NCBI GenBank assembly: GCA_018607725.1
Contig: JABBAY010000073.1
Coordinates: forward strand, 1-36,069
Length of the DNA: 36,069 nt
Direction: 5' to 3'
DNA from: K189A clade bacterium
Lineage (GTDB): Bacteria; Pseudomonadota; Gammaproteobacteria; Pseudomonadales; Azotimanducaceae
Below the pieces are notes generated by a model, which had not been told where the DNA came from, searched no databases, and saw nothing but the letters and a program-made list of their open reading frames with translations. The translations under genes and the position numbers were made by a program. Shown here in pieces: positions 18,395 to 27,994 of this stretch (positions within the stretch are counted from its first letter, which is position 1; the number at the start of each line of letters is the position of its first letter).

Positions 18395-21300
18395 TGTTTC
18401 TCCATCACTAGGATCGGTTTCGTCGGCATTTTATCCGTCACAAACCATGGCTTACCATCTTCGTTCAAATAAAGACTACGCATATCTGACTCGGACAGAG
18501 GACCCGCCCCGACTCGACTAAACACGGCTACCTGACCACCGGTTTCATCAACCGCGCGATCTCGCTCCAGCCCACGCGACAAGGCTATTGCTGGTCGCTT
18601 AGTGGCAAAGGAACTGATGGTTTCAGGCATTGGCTCCGGGCTGAATCCATAATACCTAGGCTGGGATTCTGGCGAAGTCAGCTGAATCACCTTCAGACCA
18701 GCGCGGCCATCGGCAACATAGGCCATCAGGCTGGCGTTGGTAGTGGCGACGACAATATCTCGCGCATCAACGATGTTATCGGTGAACTGCTGATACAGTT
18801 GCATTTTTTGCGGTTGGGTGACGTCAACAATGTAAATTCCGTCGGCACCGGCAGCGACATAGGCATAAGTCCGCGCAACAAAGACTTTATGCGCATCCTT
18901 TATAGGTATCGTGTTGCCTTCAACCACAAACGCTACCGCTGGGTCAGTAATATCGATTACCTTCAGTCCATCAGCATCGGTGACGAACAAAAATCTAAAC
19001 TGCTGCACCAGCGCTCTTGGCGCTTGCATGGGAATCGTCTTCACATGTCGCGGCTGCAGCGGCTCATCAAGATCAATAATGGCGACACCATCTTTAACGA
19101 CGATATACGCAAAGTGTCCACCGACAGAGATATCACGAGCGCCTGTCAAAACCCCACCCTCATTCCAGGTCAGAGCGCGCTCCAGGAAGTTGTTACGCGG
19201 TTCGCCATCGGCAAGTGTGTCGATGTTGGTCAAAATCAATCCTTCTTCAGAATCGGTGATCAGCGCATAGTTATACAAAGGATGGAATGCCTTTTCCTGG
19301 TTGACGATGCGCATCAGGTCACCCTGGTTACGCTCAGGTGCGATGGGCTGAGTAGTCTGCAATGACAGGCAGGTCGCGTTGGCCGACTTAATCTGAGTGT
19401 CTTGCCCAAGACTCGACGCTGGCGCGGTAATAATCCGTTGGCTTACCCCTTTATTGGCAATAGACGCAACATCGTAGACCACTAAACCTCGATCACCTTC
19501 AGCGGCGAATAAGTATTCACCGCGTAACTGTAAGCAGCTGGCAGTACCAGCACCATGGCTGTAACCCGTTTCTAACTTCTCATCGCGCGCCTTATGGTTA
19601 GCAAAATCCGTCGGATAGGCATACTTGTGCAGATAACTGCCGATAACAGCCTGAGGCTCATCCCATTCGGTGACTTGAACAGCCTCGACAGATCCTTCGC
19701 CACCCACGTAAGCGTGGTAGCCAATAAAGTCGATGAAGTCGGTACCGTAGCCCAACGTTTGCGCCATAATGGCGTTGTTGTCACCGTTTTCGTCTAGGTG
19801 GCAGTCAGAGCAAACTCGGGTTTCGGTTTTTCGCACTGTATGGGCAAAATGCGGATTGATCGCTTGCGAACTATAACCGCTGGCCGATATGGGCGGTTGC
19901 TGGACATAGACTTTCTCGCGATTCGAATTCGTCGAGGACAAGACCAGCGCCGAAGTTGAACGCAATGGTGTAATCCTGCCACCATTAATCTTGCCGCGCC
20001 GACCGATCATGAAAATCTGATCTCGCGCAACCTGCGGATTATAGGTAGCGAAGTTGCGGCTCTCGCCCCCTTCATAGTGCTTACTTTCCGCTTTCCAGTT
20101 GGCTTCAATGGGCAGATGACAACCGCCACAACTCGTCGTCCAGGATTGGTGACAAGTATAACACTCCATTTTTTCGTAACTGTGGGCTCGTTCCTCGACG
20201 GGAACATCGGGTCCCCAGACCTGAGTGTCTGAGTTATTGCTCATAGTCTTGGCACGGGCCGCTTTGTCGTTGTACTCCGCATGCTCGGGATTAACAGAGT
20301 CTTTAACGAGGCTCAATTGCCACTCGCGATCCGGCCACATCAGGCTGCGCTGAAAAAGCTTGCCATCACGCCAGCTGAACCGGGGCTCACCATCAGGATT
20401 ACGGATCAAACTCAGATCTGTTCCACCTGGGGGTGCGGCTGGACCGGAAGTGCGTAAATTAGGATAGTCTTCGGCAGACCCATGACAATCGACACAGTCA
20501 ATTTCAACGGCGTTGGCGACTTCACCGTAGATGTGGCCATTACCGTGGCTGTCTTGCGAGAAGTGACAGTCAACGCAGTGCATACCTACATCCAAGTGGA
20601 TAGAGGACATGTGCACGGCCTTTTCAAACTTGTCAGGGTCGTCAGGCGAGACAATTTCACCTTCCGCGTCTAGGAGGTTACCCTTTCGATCCTTTTTAAA
20701 CACGGCTCTAAAATTCCAGCCGTGCCCGTGATAGTCGGCAAACTGGGTGTTTTTGAGGGTAGGATTCAACTCTGAAACACCGCGCAAAAATTCTTGATCT
20801 GACCACAGACCCTTTGCCGCTGCGGCTTCCGGGTTGTGCTTATTACTCTGTCTGATTTCGGCATCAGTGGGGTATTTTTGCTCTTTTGGAAACATCGATG
20901 GCGCATCGCTCTCGTAATCCCACATGGTGTAACCCAGGTAAGTATTCACAAACATGTTGGGCTGGTGCATGTGGCAAGAGATACACTGTGACGTCGGGAT
21001 GTTTCGAGAAAATACATGCTTGATTGGGTGACCTTCTTCGCCTTTCGGAATAGTCGGATCCACCGTCTGCGTCATCCCCGTGTGACCGGCAGAAGCCCAC
21101 GAACCTGAGTGGCGCGGGTCTCTATCGTTGGCATACACCACGTGGCAAGAGCCGCAGCCCGATGTCCGAAAATCGCCCGGATTATCGTTGGTGCCGAGAA
21201 ACCACATCAGCGGGTCGTTCAAACGTGTTTTATGTATGTTCAGGACCGGCACAGATATTCTTGCGCCGGTGCCAGGACCGCGATTCGATTGACGAAAATC

Positions 21301-22116
21301 CGGTCGACCAGGCTCCTCGATTCTTTGCAGCAGACCTAGGGCATTGGGTAAACCAGTCTCTGGAAACAGGTTGGAGATATTGCGCCCACCGCGTTCAAAG
21401 ACTCGGAATATGTCACCGGGTGGAACCGTCTCCCATGAAGGCACAGGATAAAGTACAGGCAGAATGCCATGATCTAGCCAAGCTTGATCAGGGTCTTTTA
21501 AAGGCGGGCCCGCGATTGTGCTAGCGCCACCATCGGCGTCGTAGGCTTCACCCAGTATATATTTCTTATACGGCAGGACGTTATTGGCATAACTGGCGGC
21601 ACCGAACAGCATCGCACCACTGGCCATAATACTGCGCTTGGCTGCCTGCACAACAGACATGTGGCATGCGCCGCAAGCCTCATCGGCGACGCGCAAATCC
21701 GATGGATTGACGAACCGAACAAACTCTTTTGATTCACGATTCAAGAGCGTGTAGCTATTTTCCGGATTCGCACTCTTTGGGTAATGCCAGCTGTCCGGGT
21801 AGGTTGGCAGCACATGGGCTTCTTCCATCACGTGGGCTTCATCTTCCCCCTCATGATAGAAAACCTCCGCTCGTCCACCGTGGCAATCGGTACAGCCCAA
21901 AATCACACCCGGGCTTGCGTGCATGCTGGCGCTGTCGGTCGCTGTATGACACGACTCGCAACCTGCACTTTTTTCCTTGGCCGCAGCAACTGACTGGGAT
22001 TTTGGTGCATCAGGCGTGACATCGTAGTGGCGCTCGACATAAGCGCCAGTGCTACTCGATCCGAACGCCAGGGTCGAAAGGCTGGCTAAGACTAGGCCTA
22101 AAAGGACTTTTAACAT
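18391..22116 (-). CDS. Decaheme cytochrome c fused to LVIVD-repeat beta-propeller
   Basis: The product is 1241 residues from ATG 22116 and begins with a Sec signal (MLKVLLGLVLASLSTLAFG). Ten CXXCH motifs lie at Cys 53, 75, 148, 321, 378, 514, 541, 652, 663 and 769, so the N-terminal 790 residues form a decaheme module. From about residue 850 to 1170 there are at least six repeats of the LVIVD type, such as GLVVYDVAS, GVAIIDLDEP, GLKVIDITDP and GIYIVDVTQP, which build a beta-propeller. ATG or GTG codons at 22137 and 22149 are possible earlier starts, but none has a good ribosome site. The protein is exported, either periplasmic or at the cell surface. It follows the beta-barrel gene by a few dozen bases and overlaps the pentaheme gene. 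Confidence 0.9.
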   Translation of the reverse strand: MLKVLLGLVLASLSTLAFGSSSTGAYVERHYDVTPDAPKSQSVAAAKEKSAGCESCHTATDSASMHASPGVILGCTDCHGGRAEVFYHEGEDEAHVMEEAHVLPTYPDSWHYPKSANPENSYTLLNRESKEFVRFVNPSDLRVADEACGACHMSVVQAAKRSIMASGAMLFGAASYANNVLPYKKYILGEAYDADGGASTIAGPPLKDPDQAWLDHGILPVLYPVPSWETVPPGDIFRVFERGGRNISNLFPETGLPNALGLLQRIEEPGRPDFRQSNRGPGTGARISVPVLNIHKTRLNDPLMWFLGTNDNPGDFRTSGCGSCHVVYANDRDPRHSGSWASAGHTGMTQTVDPTIPKGEEGHPIKHVFSRNIPTSQCISCHMHQPNMFVNTYLGYTMWDYESDAPSMFPKEQKYPTDAEIRQSNKHNPEAAAAKGLWSDQEFLRGVSELNPTLKNTQFADYHGHGWNFRAVFKKDRKGNLLDAEGEIVSPDDPDKFEKAVHMSSIHLDVGMHCVDCHFSQDSHGNGHIYGEVANAVEIDCVDCHGSAEDYPNLRTSGPAAPPGGTDLSLIRNPDGEPRFSWRDGKLFQRSLMWPDREWQLSLVKDSVNPEHAEYNDKAARAKTMSNNSDTQVWGPDVPVEERAHSYEKMECYTCHQSWTTSCGGCHLPIEANWKAESKHYEGGESRNFATYNPQVARDQIFMIGRRGKINGGRITPLRSTSALVLSSTNSNREKVYVQQPPISASGYSSQAINPHFAHTVRKTETRVCSDCHLDENGDNNAIMAQTLGYGTDFIDFIGYHAYVGGEGSVEAVQVTEWDEPQAVIGSYLHKYAYPTDFANHKARDEKLETGYSHGAGTASCLQLRGEYLFAAEGDRGLVVYDVASIANKGVSQRIITAPASSLGQDTQIKSANATCLSLQTTQPIAPERNQGDLMRIVNQEKAFHPLYNYALITDSEEGLILTNIDTLADGEPRNNFLERALTWNEGGVLTGARDISVGGHFAYIVVKDGVAIIDLDEPLQPRHVKTIPMQAPRALVQQFRFLFVTDADGLKVIDITDPAVAFVVEGNTIPIKDAHKVFVARTYAYVAAGADGIYIVDVTQPQKMQLYQQFTDNIVDARDIVVATTNASLMAYVADGRAGLKVIQLTSPESQPRYYGFSPEPMPETISSFATKRPAIALSRGLERDRAVDETGGQVAVFSRVGAGPLSESDMRSLYLNEDGKPWFVTDKMPTKPILVMEKQ

Positions 22117-22151
22117 ACTGTTTCTAACTTCATTCATTAAACAATGCACTA

Positions 22152-23963
22152 CTAGTAAGTCAATATAATATTAAAAAGAATTGAAAGTGGTGTAGCAGCC
22201 TCACGGCCGTACAAATCATCAAAACCTTTACCGGGTATCAGTGTTGCCGCTGAAGATCTAACAACAACATTCTGCGACATGAACGGCCGCCAGGTCAGTG
22301 ATAACGAGATATCATGGCCTAGCTCTTTATCTATGTTGCTTTGTTGGCGCAACGCTTCAAGCACTTCGGTGGTATCGAACCGAACATAGTTCCAGTTTAA
22401 CGACAAGCGCAATTCCGGATAGATATCTGCATCAGCACCTAAACCAACCAACATTAGTCCTGGGTTGATAAAGTTCGATTGACCTTGCTCTTTACTAGGT
22501 CGCAGCGAAGGTAGAATGCCGTTTCTTCCCATGAGTGCTACGCCACCGCCACCGATAAACGGGACGTTCTGGCGAATCAAGAAACTGGTATCAGCGCCAG
22601 CGAACTGCGGGTTCTCAAACACGGCATCAAAGCCATTTGCCTCGTCATCAAAGGGGTCGTCGTCACCTGAAGCTAACAACAATGACAACCTCGGTCTGAA
22701 CCAGTCAAAGTCCATGGACATTTCTGCAGCGGCGAAATAAGCACTTACGGTTTCTTCTGCGCCTTGCTCGCGGGTACTATCTTGCCGGCCGTAAGCATAA
22801 TATAAAGACGTCGTCAGATTGACTCGGTCGAAATGACCATCGCCGCTGTAGCCAAAGTAAGTGACATCATAGTCACGCGGGAACCGCTCTTCAAACAAAG
22901 ATGAGGGTCGTTGGATAAACCCGTTTTTATCATATTCGATGCTGCCTTTCTCACGATTTCGATTATAGAGAATCGAAGCCTGAGAAAAGAATCCCTTCTT
23001 GAGAAAATCTTGCCAGTAAACATTTGCGACGTAAACATCGTCTTTTCGCAGCGCCTGAGTGATATCGTTCAGACCACTATTGGTGTCCTTCTCCAAGCGT
23101 CGAAACCAAGCCAAGTTGTACTGGAACACATTATTATTGCGGTTGCCGAACAAGCGAACACCGAACGGCGAGTCCTGAAACAGGAAGCCTCTGAAGTCCG
23201 ATGAAAATGGCTGAATACCGACTCGAATACTATCAAAATCAAAACGGTCAGAGACGTTGCGTAAATGCTTATCGACGAACAAAGCTTGCACGCCCATAAA
23301 GGTATCCCGTCGCCGAATGCCGTTGTTACCTCCGCCGTCCGGATCAACATTCAGAATACCTTTCTCGTCAGCATGGACTTCATTGATGTTAAAAACCGAA
23401 GTGAATCGGAATTCCCAATCCGGCGGACGGAATACGGTATCGCCCTTATAAATCACATTTTCAATAATCAGGTTTTGAGCCAGGATTAACGTGTCGCCAT
23501 CGCCGATAGTGTCGAGACTCTGTGGTCGTTGGGTCGTCGCACCACCGACGGGGATCGGGAAACGCCGGGGTTCGATCACCGTATCACTGATTGCAATCAG
23601 GCTATAGAACCAATCTTTTCCCCACATGGGCAGATCGCCTTTGAGCGGGTTATGCGCGCTATAGGGATCCCATAAATTGGTAGTAATACCCAGCAGTTCA
23701 ACAATTCGCCAGCGATCTGGCACTGGCGCACCAAGATCAAATGGATCAACCCATGGGTTGACCGCGTTGCTGTTCAGATCCGAGGCGTCACAGACCGGCA
23801 GTTCATAGCGATCAACAGAACGTCCTGGGCGCCGCCGAGGTGTCTCAGCCGCTTGATCCGGCGCAATACATAGGGATTCAACGACCGGCGTATCTGCGCC
23901 CGCTGCAAGGCCACTGGCGCCCACTAACAGGATGGCGGTTAGTCCCGCAAGCTTAAAGTCCAT
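22152..23963 (-). CDS. Outer-membrane beta-barrel protein (porin-like)
   Basis: The 603-residue protein starts with a clean Sec signal, MDFKLAGLTAILLVGASGLAAGA. It then shows many alternating amphipathic strands with aromatic girdles (for example WEFRFTSVFNI, FSQASILYNRNRE, VNLTTSLYYAYGRQD, LRLSLNWNYVRFD) and ends in a C-terminal tyrosine (ILFNIILTY), the Omp85 recognition pattern. I do not recognise the family; length and strand content suggest a barrel of 16 or more strands. The frame is open to 24080, but ATG 23963 has GAGG six bases ahead and overlaps the end of the upstream gene by 11 bp. By position between cytochromes it may form the conduit pore through the outer membrane (inference). 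Confidence 0.82.
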   Translation of the reverse strand: MDFKLAGLTAILLVGASGLAAGADTPVVESLCIAPDQAAETPRRRPGRSVDRYELPVCDASDLNSNAVNPWVDPFDLGAPVPDRWRIVELLGITTNLWDPYSAHNPLKGDLPMWGKDWFYSLIAISDTVIEPRRFPIPVGGATTQRPQSLDTIGDGDTLILAQNLIIENVIYKGDTVFRPPDWEFRFTSVFNINEVHADEKGILNVDPDGGGNNGIRRRDTFMGVQALFVDKHLRNVSDRFDFDSIRVGIQPFSSDFRGFLFQDSPFGVRLFGNRNNNVFQYNLAWFRRLEKDTNSGLNDITQALRKDDVYVANVYWQDFLKKGFFSQASILYNRNREKGSIEYDKNGFIQRPSSLFEERFPRDYDVTYFGYSGDGHFDRVNLTTSLYYAYGRQDSTREQGAEETVSAYFAAAEMSMDFDWFRPRLSLLLASGDDDPFDDEANGFDAVFENPQFAGADTSFLIRQNVPFIGGGGVALMGRNGILPSLRPSKEQGQSNFINPGLMLVGLGADADIYPELRLSLNWNYVRFDTTEVLEALRQQSNIDKELGHDISLSLTWRPFMSQNVVVRSSAATLIPGKGFDDLYGREAATPLSILFNIILTY

Positions 23964-26064
23964 TACAAACCTCGGTAGTATCATCCCCAATAAAGGGCAG
24001 CTGTGGACAGTTAACAAATCGTAGACGGGAAGTTTGACCTGGTATCGATAGTTGATCGGCGCGAATTTCCGCCGGTGCATTGCCCAAACCAGTCGTCAAC
24101 CGTTCGCCTGCACGATGCAATCCCAGAAACGAAATCATATCGTCCTGGTCCACGCCGTCACCAGAGACTCCAATTCCACCCACCAACACATCGCCGCGAT
24201 AAATAGGCACGCTCCCAGGGAAAATCTGGATACCATTCGCCAAGTTAGCAACGGACCCGACAGTGGTAAAGGGGGCCGTCGCTGCGAGCCCGGTGTCGCC
24301 GGTGCAATTTTGAACCACGTCTGGGACTAAGCCGAGCACAAAACCCACGTGGTGAATCACCGCGTTGTAAACCAGGTCAGATTGCAAGCCGACATTAAAC
24401 ACGCTCCATTCGCCAGCAGGCTTACTGAAGGGCCCTGGCGGACCAGAACTCGGGCCGTCTGGAAAATTGGGGCGCGATAGATTACCGCCGGAACGATCTG
24501 AAAACGCGACCTGGGCACCAGCCGCTGCTAGTGCCTGCGGATCGCCGAGGAACACTTTGGCCGCCAGCACATAATCTAAAAATATCGGCCCTGTCGCGTT
24601 TAGGGTCGAGAGACTGGCAGTCGCCAGATCAACAGGCTCTGGCAACGCGGCCAGGTACTGCGGCGCTGGTAGTGCGCCTAAAATATCGGCCGGCGCATTG
24701 CCATCGGTGCGACCGGTGCCGGAAAAGAAGGTCGCAGTTCGAGCTTTTTGCAAGGACACGTCGGCACCAAACATGGGACCGTCGCGAGTACGCGCCATAC
24801 CAACAATATGCCCCAAGGAGTCTACCACCGAGACCGTCACACGGGCTTGGCTGCCAACGGGCACGCGAATCTGAGCTCGGGCCTGATTGGCGACACCAAG
24901 GGCCTCATTCATGATGACCTGCACCTCAGCTGCGGTCAGGCTATTGAGTACGTCACCCGCTGGCTGATCAGTACCGGCAATCGCAGGGTAACGATTTTGA
25001 TTATTGTTATCGGCGAAAATGAACGCATCAAGGGATTCGCCCGCGGCATCTTGAAACACATCCGGGTCAGCTGGCCTAATTCCCGAGCCCGATTCGCCAA
25101 AAACGGTACCGGCACGCGCGGCCGCTGCCGTGATATATCCTGGCACAGCCAGAAACTGGCCATCATTCGCAGCTTGCACGGCTGCCAAGCTCGACGTCGT
25201 CGCTGCAGTGCTCAACAAATCACTGACCAACGCATCACTAAACCGGGCAGTCTTGCCCACCAACGTAATGCGATCAGCACGAATTTCTAAGGGTGCGGCG
25301 TAACCACGAGTTGCGGCCGTGGCTAAGAGCTCATCAAGGTCGATATCAAAGTCGCCGATATTCTTATCCAGCCCATAGATACCATCGGCCATCACACCAA
25401 CCCCGCCGACGGGTAAACCGTTAATATAGAGCGGCAGACCCCCTGGGTCAGCTGCCAGTCCTAATGGCGCGCGATGGGGCCCAACGCCAACAGCGCCGGT
25501 CCCAAGGTCTCGCTGAGAAAAGTCGCTACAGGCCAGTTGACTGAACTGCACACCGAACAAGGGTCCAGAGGGCACATCTCGCTCACCGGGGTTAAAATTT
25601 TCCTGAATGATCTGACTGGCCGTTCGCGTCGTGAAGGCATTGCCTCCAGTCGACAAATAAGCGCCTGTCACAGCCTTACTGATGGCTGCCAATGTAGCTG
25701 GAATAAAGTTCAGACTTTCGAGGCCACCCACCACTGGACCACCCAGGTCAGCCGTGGATGTAATGGTGATGAATTCATCGGCGCCCTGCATCTGAAATAC
25801 GCCGAGTACATTACCGACTCGGTCAACGACGGCAATGGTGCCGGCAATATTTCTGGCCTTGGCTTCAGCCACAGCCTGGGCGATGACTAGCTCCACATCA
25901 TCTACAGATAGCGCGCATGCAGAACCACAATCAATGGAAGCTGGCGTCGTTGAGACGGGGCTATTCACCGCTGATTGCTCTTGACTGCTTGAACCGCCGC
26001 CACCACAGCTGGCGAGCAACACCAACAGGAGCCCTAGGTGAGCGAAAGAAATACCACGCGCCAT
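23953..26064 (-). CDS. Lipoprotein with two GlcG/HbpS-like (DUF336) domains
   Basis: The 703-residue protein begins MARGISFAHLGLLLVLLASC, a lipoprotein signal with lipidated Cys20, followed by a Gly/Ser linker. Two copies of the GlcG/HbpS heme-binding fold can be seen, at roughly residues 50-280 (SVDDVELVIAQAVAEAKAR, GTIAVVDRVGNVLGV, GVGVMADGIYG) and 375-690 (TAAEVQVIMNEALGVANQA, VTVSVVDSLGHIVGM, VGGIGVSGDGVDQDD). Each holds large insertions; ordinary GlcG proteins are about 140 residues. Relatives bind or degrade heme or bind cofactors. There is no CXXCH. ATG 26064 lies one base after the FHA-cytochrome stop and has AGGGG upstream; an ATG at 26097 is less likely because it lengthens the signal. 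Confidence 0.82.
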   Translation of the reverse strand: MARGISFAHLGLLLVLLASCGGGGSSSQEQSAVNSPVSTTPASIDCGSACALSVDDVELVIAQAVAEAKARNIAGTIAVVDRVGNVLGVFQMQGADEFITITSTADLGGPVVGGLESLNFIPATLAAISKAVTGAYLSTGGNAFTTRTASQIIQENFNPGERDVPSGPLFGVQFSQLACSDFSQRDLGTGAVGVGPHRAPLGLAADPGGLPLYINGLPVGGVGVMADGIYGLDKNIGDFDIDLDELLATAATRGYAAPLEIRADRITLVGKTARFSDALVSDLLSTAATTSSLAAVQAANDGQFLAVPGYITAAAARAGTVFGESGSGIRPADPDVFQDAAGESLDAFIFADNNNQNRYPAIAGTDQPAGDVLNSLTAAEVQVIMNEALGVANQARAQIRVPVGSQARVTVSVVDSLGHIVGMARTRDGPMFGADVSLQKARTATFFSGTGRTDGNAPADILGALPAPQYLAALPEPVDLATASLSTLNATGPIFLDYVLAAKVFLGDPQALAAAGAQVAFSDRSGGNLSRPNFPDGPSSGPPGPFSKPAGEWSVFNVGLQSDLVYNAVIHHVGFVLGLVPDVVQNCTGDTGLAATAPFTTVGSVANLANGIQIFPGSVPIYRGDVLVGGIGVSGDGVDQDDMISFLGLHRAGERLTTGLGNAPAEIRADQLSIPGQTSRLRFVNCPQLPFIGDDTTEVCNGL

Positions 26065-26065
26065 A

Positions 26066-27913
26066 CTATTCGATCCCCTTTGATTCCGTTTGCTCACTCG
26101 TCATCGGCTTGCTTTTAAGCATATCGCTAATCGGTCGACGAGCCTTCAGGATGTCGCTCATAGCCGATGAACCATGACCGTCGCCCATAGGAGCCTGGTC
26201 GTCCAAATGGAATTTATGGCAAGTAATGCAATTGCTGGCCAATAAGTTCTCAGCATCTTCACCACCGTGACATTGACGACAGTTGGCAATGTCGGGCATT
26301 AAAATATCAGTAGCGACCTCTGAATCACGGGCCAGATGGCAGCCGTCGCATTCCATATTCTTATGACCTTCATGTGAAAACTCGGACAGGGGATACCACG
26401 CCTCACTAATACGCACTGGCAGCACCTTCCAGGGTACCTCCGCGTCCGCAACCGCGGTGATTTCATGGCAAACCGTACAGGTTTGCTTCTCGAATAAATT
26501 CTCTGCGGCATCAGCAACACGGGCCTCAATAAATACCGCCGCCTTAGCGCCAATGGATGCCTTCGGATCGATTTGCATCGCTGTGATCAGGTCAGTAATC
26601 AGCTCCGGCCGCGCGACTCTGCCAGGACGTCGAACTGCTCGCACCGGCTCAGCATCCGTTTCGATTGCTGAAGCCAGCGTTTGATCATCGCCCGTATCAG
26701 CGCCTAACTCCTCGGTCAGGTATTGCAGTGCATAATATTCCCGCAACGTGCGCATGAGTTCAGGTGGCGAGCCATGGGGAACTACTCGGTCTGGCGAGTT
26801 CGGGTCAAAGGTTAATTGGTGGCAGCTGGCGCAATGATCTTGCATATTCACAGCCTGCATATTCATACCGCCTTTTTCCGGCACGTGACAATCAGAGCAC
26901 TCCAGCCGCACCTTACCGTCTGCCGAGTCAATACCTTCTGCGTCCAAGTGAAGATCGTGGGGGAATATAAGATTCGACTCTTCAGTGATACCCTCTTCGT
27001 CAAGGTTTACTCGCTTCTCGTGCCAAACATCATCTAAGCCGTATTGCAGAAGCGATACTTTGAAGTCCGGATGATTCGCAGAAAAGTCTGTCGCCGGCAA
27101 CAAGCCATCACCATCCATGCCCACATCTGTCAGTTTTGCATGGCAAGTTGTACAGACCCCCTGGTCTGAGCGAATAATCGATCCCGTCGTGCTGTGCTCT
27201 TGATGACAATCGGCACAGCGGCTGCCGACCTGGTAATCATCGCCATGCACTTCTGTGTCGAAGTGATGGGTGATGGTTTGGTGACAACCAAGGCAATCTT
27301 CGTCTTGAGTTGGGACGAAAGGTTTGGCGTGACAAGCATCGCAATTTTCACCCAAAAACGCATGATTTTGGTGCAGTTCACCACTGAGCCATTGGCCATC
27401 ATCAGGCAACATCGAATCTCGCAGCTCTTCTCTTTCATCTAGATAGAAACCTGCCATCGGAATGGCCAATGTCACCACCAGAATCACGAGAAACAGCGTC
27501 CAGGCGATAGCGCGCTCTGGGACCTTGACGTCTCGCAAGCGAGTCTGAAATCGATCTCGCAATTTTGCGACGGTTTCACTGGCAAGTTCCACCTCAAGTA
27601 CGAAGTCGAGTTCACCATCATCAGCCTTAACCTTAATGCTGTGGCCCGAGATCTCTACCTGGTCACCGACTTGCAACTGCGCACGGCGAGTGGACTCGCC
27701 GTTCACGGCAAATCGATAATCGCCGCCGGAAGCCAGCGTCAGCTTGCCACCGGCCAGTGTCAGACGAGAATGGCTTAACGGCAGTCGTCGATCAGCGATC
27801 TGGATCGTCTGGTCTGTACCGCGACCAATAGTCGCAACGTCACCTTCAAATGTAAATTGGCTAACCTCTTTGCCGGCGCCTCGAGACTCAATGTATTTAA
27901 TTAATAATCGCAC
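26066..27913 (-). CDS. FHA domain - membrane helix - periplasmic decaheme cytochrome
   Basis: The 615-residue protein has three parts. Residues 1-108 form an FHA domain with ATIGRGTDQTIQIAD, LPLSHSRL and AVNGES; the Gly-Arg and Ser-His pairs are kept, but the usual Asn-Gly-Thr loop is altered. Residues 137-157 are a single membrane helix with no signal cleavage site, so the FHA side is cytoplasmic. Residues 190-570 contain ten CXXCH motifs (Cys 191, 207, 233, 254, 339, 361, 479, 522, 545, 562) facing the periplasm. The topology resembles NapC/NirT anchoring but the FHA head is unusual. It starts at GTG with AGGA nine bases upstream. It could pass electrons from the membrane b-type protein to periplasmic cytochromes, with phosphothreonine control (inference). 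Confidence 0.9.
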   Translation of the reverse strand: MRLLIKYIESRGAGKEVSQFTFEGDVATIGRGTDQTIQIADRRLPLSHSRLTLAGGKLTLASGGDYRFAVNGESTRRAQLQVGDQVEISGHSIKVKADDGELDFVLEVELASETVAKLRDRFQTRLRDVKVPERAIAWTLFLVILVVTLAIPMAGFYLDEREELRDSMLPDDGQWLSGELHQNHAFLGENCDACHAKPFVPTQDEDCLGCHQTITHHFDTEVHGDDYQVGSRCADCHQEHSTTGSIIRSDQGVCTTCHAKLTDVGMDGDGLLPATDFSANHPDFKVSLLQYGLDDVWHEKRVNLDEEGITEESNLIFPHDLHLDAEGIDSADGKVRLECSDCHVPEKGGMNMQAVNMQDHCASCHQLTFDPNSPDRVVPHGSPPELMRTLREYYALQYLTEELGADTGDDQTLASAIETDAEPVRAVRRPGRVARPELITDLITAMQIDPKASIGAKAAVFIEARVADAAENLFEKQTCTVCHEITAVADAEVPWKVLPVRISEAWYPLSEFSHEGHKNMECDGCHLARDSEVATDILMPDIANCRQCHGGEDAENLLASNCITCHKFHLDDQAPMGDGHGSSAMSDILKARRPISDMLKSKPMTSEQTESKGIE

Positions 27914-27994
27914 TTAAATTTCCTGGCTGGATGTTCCTGACCGATTGATTCGCAGTACCAGAGGTACTGGTTCCGAACATTTTTATTATGACAA

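Noticed and set aside
18799-19365. Plus-strand open frame of 188 codons
   Set aside because: It lies wholly antisense to the LVIVD-propeller part of the decaheme gene, with no recognisable protein features or good ribosome site.
22152-24080. Longer start for the outer-membrane barrel gene at 24080
   Set aside because: It would add 39 residues ahead of a clean Sec signal and overlap the upstream gene by 128 bp; ATG 23963 has a good ribosome site.
24748-25290. Plus-strand open frame of 180 codons
   Set aside because: It is antisense to the GlcG-like lipoprotein gene and shows no family features.
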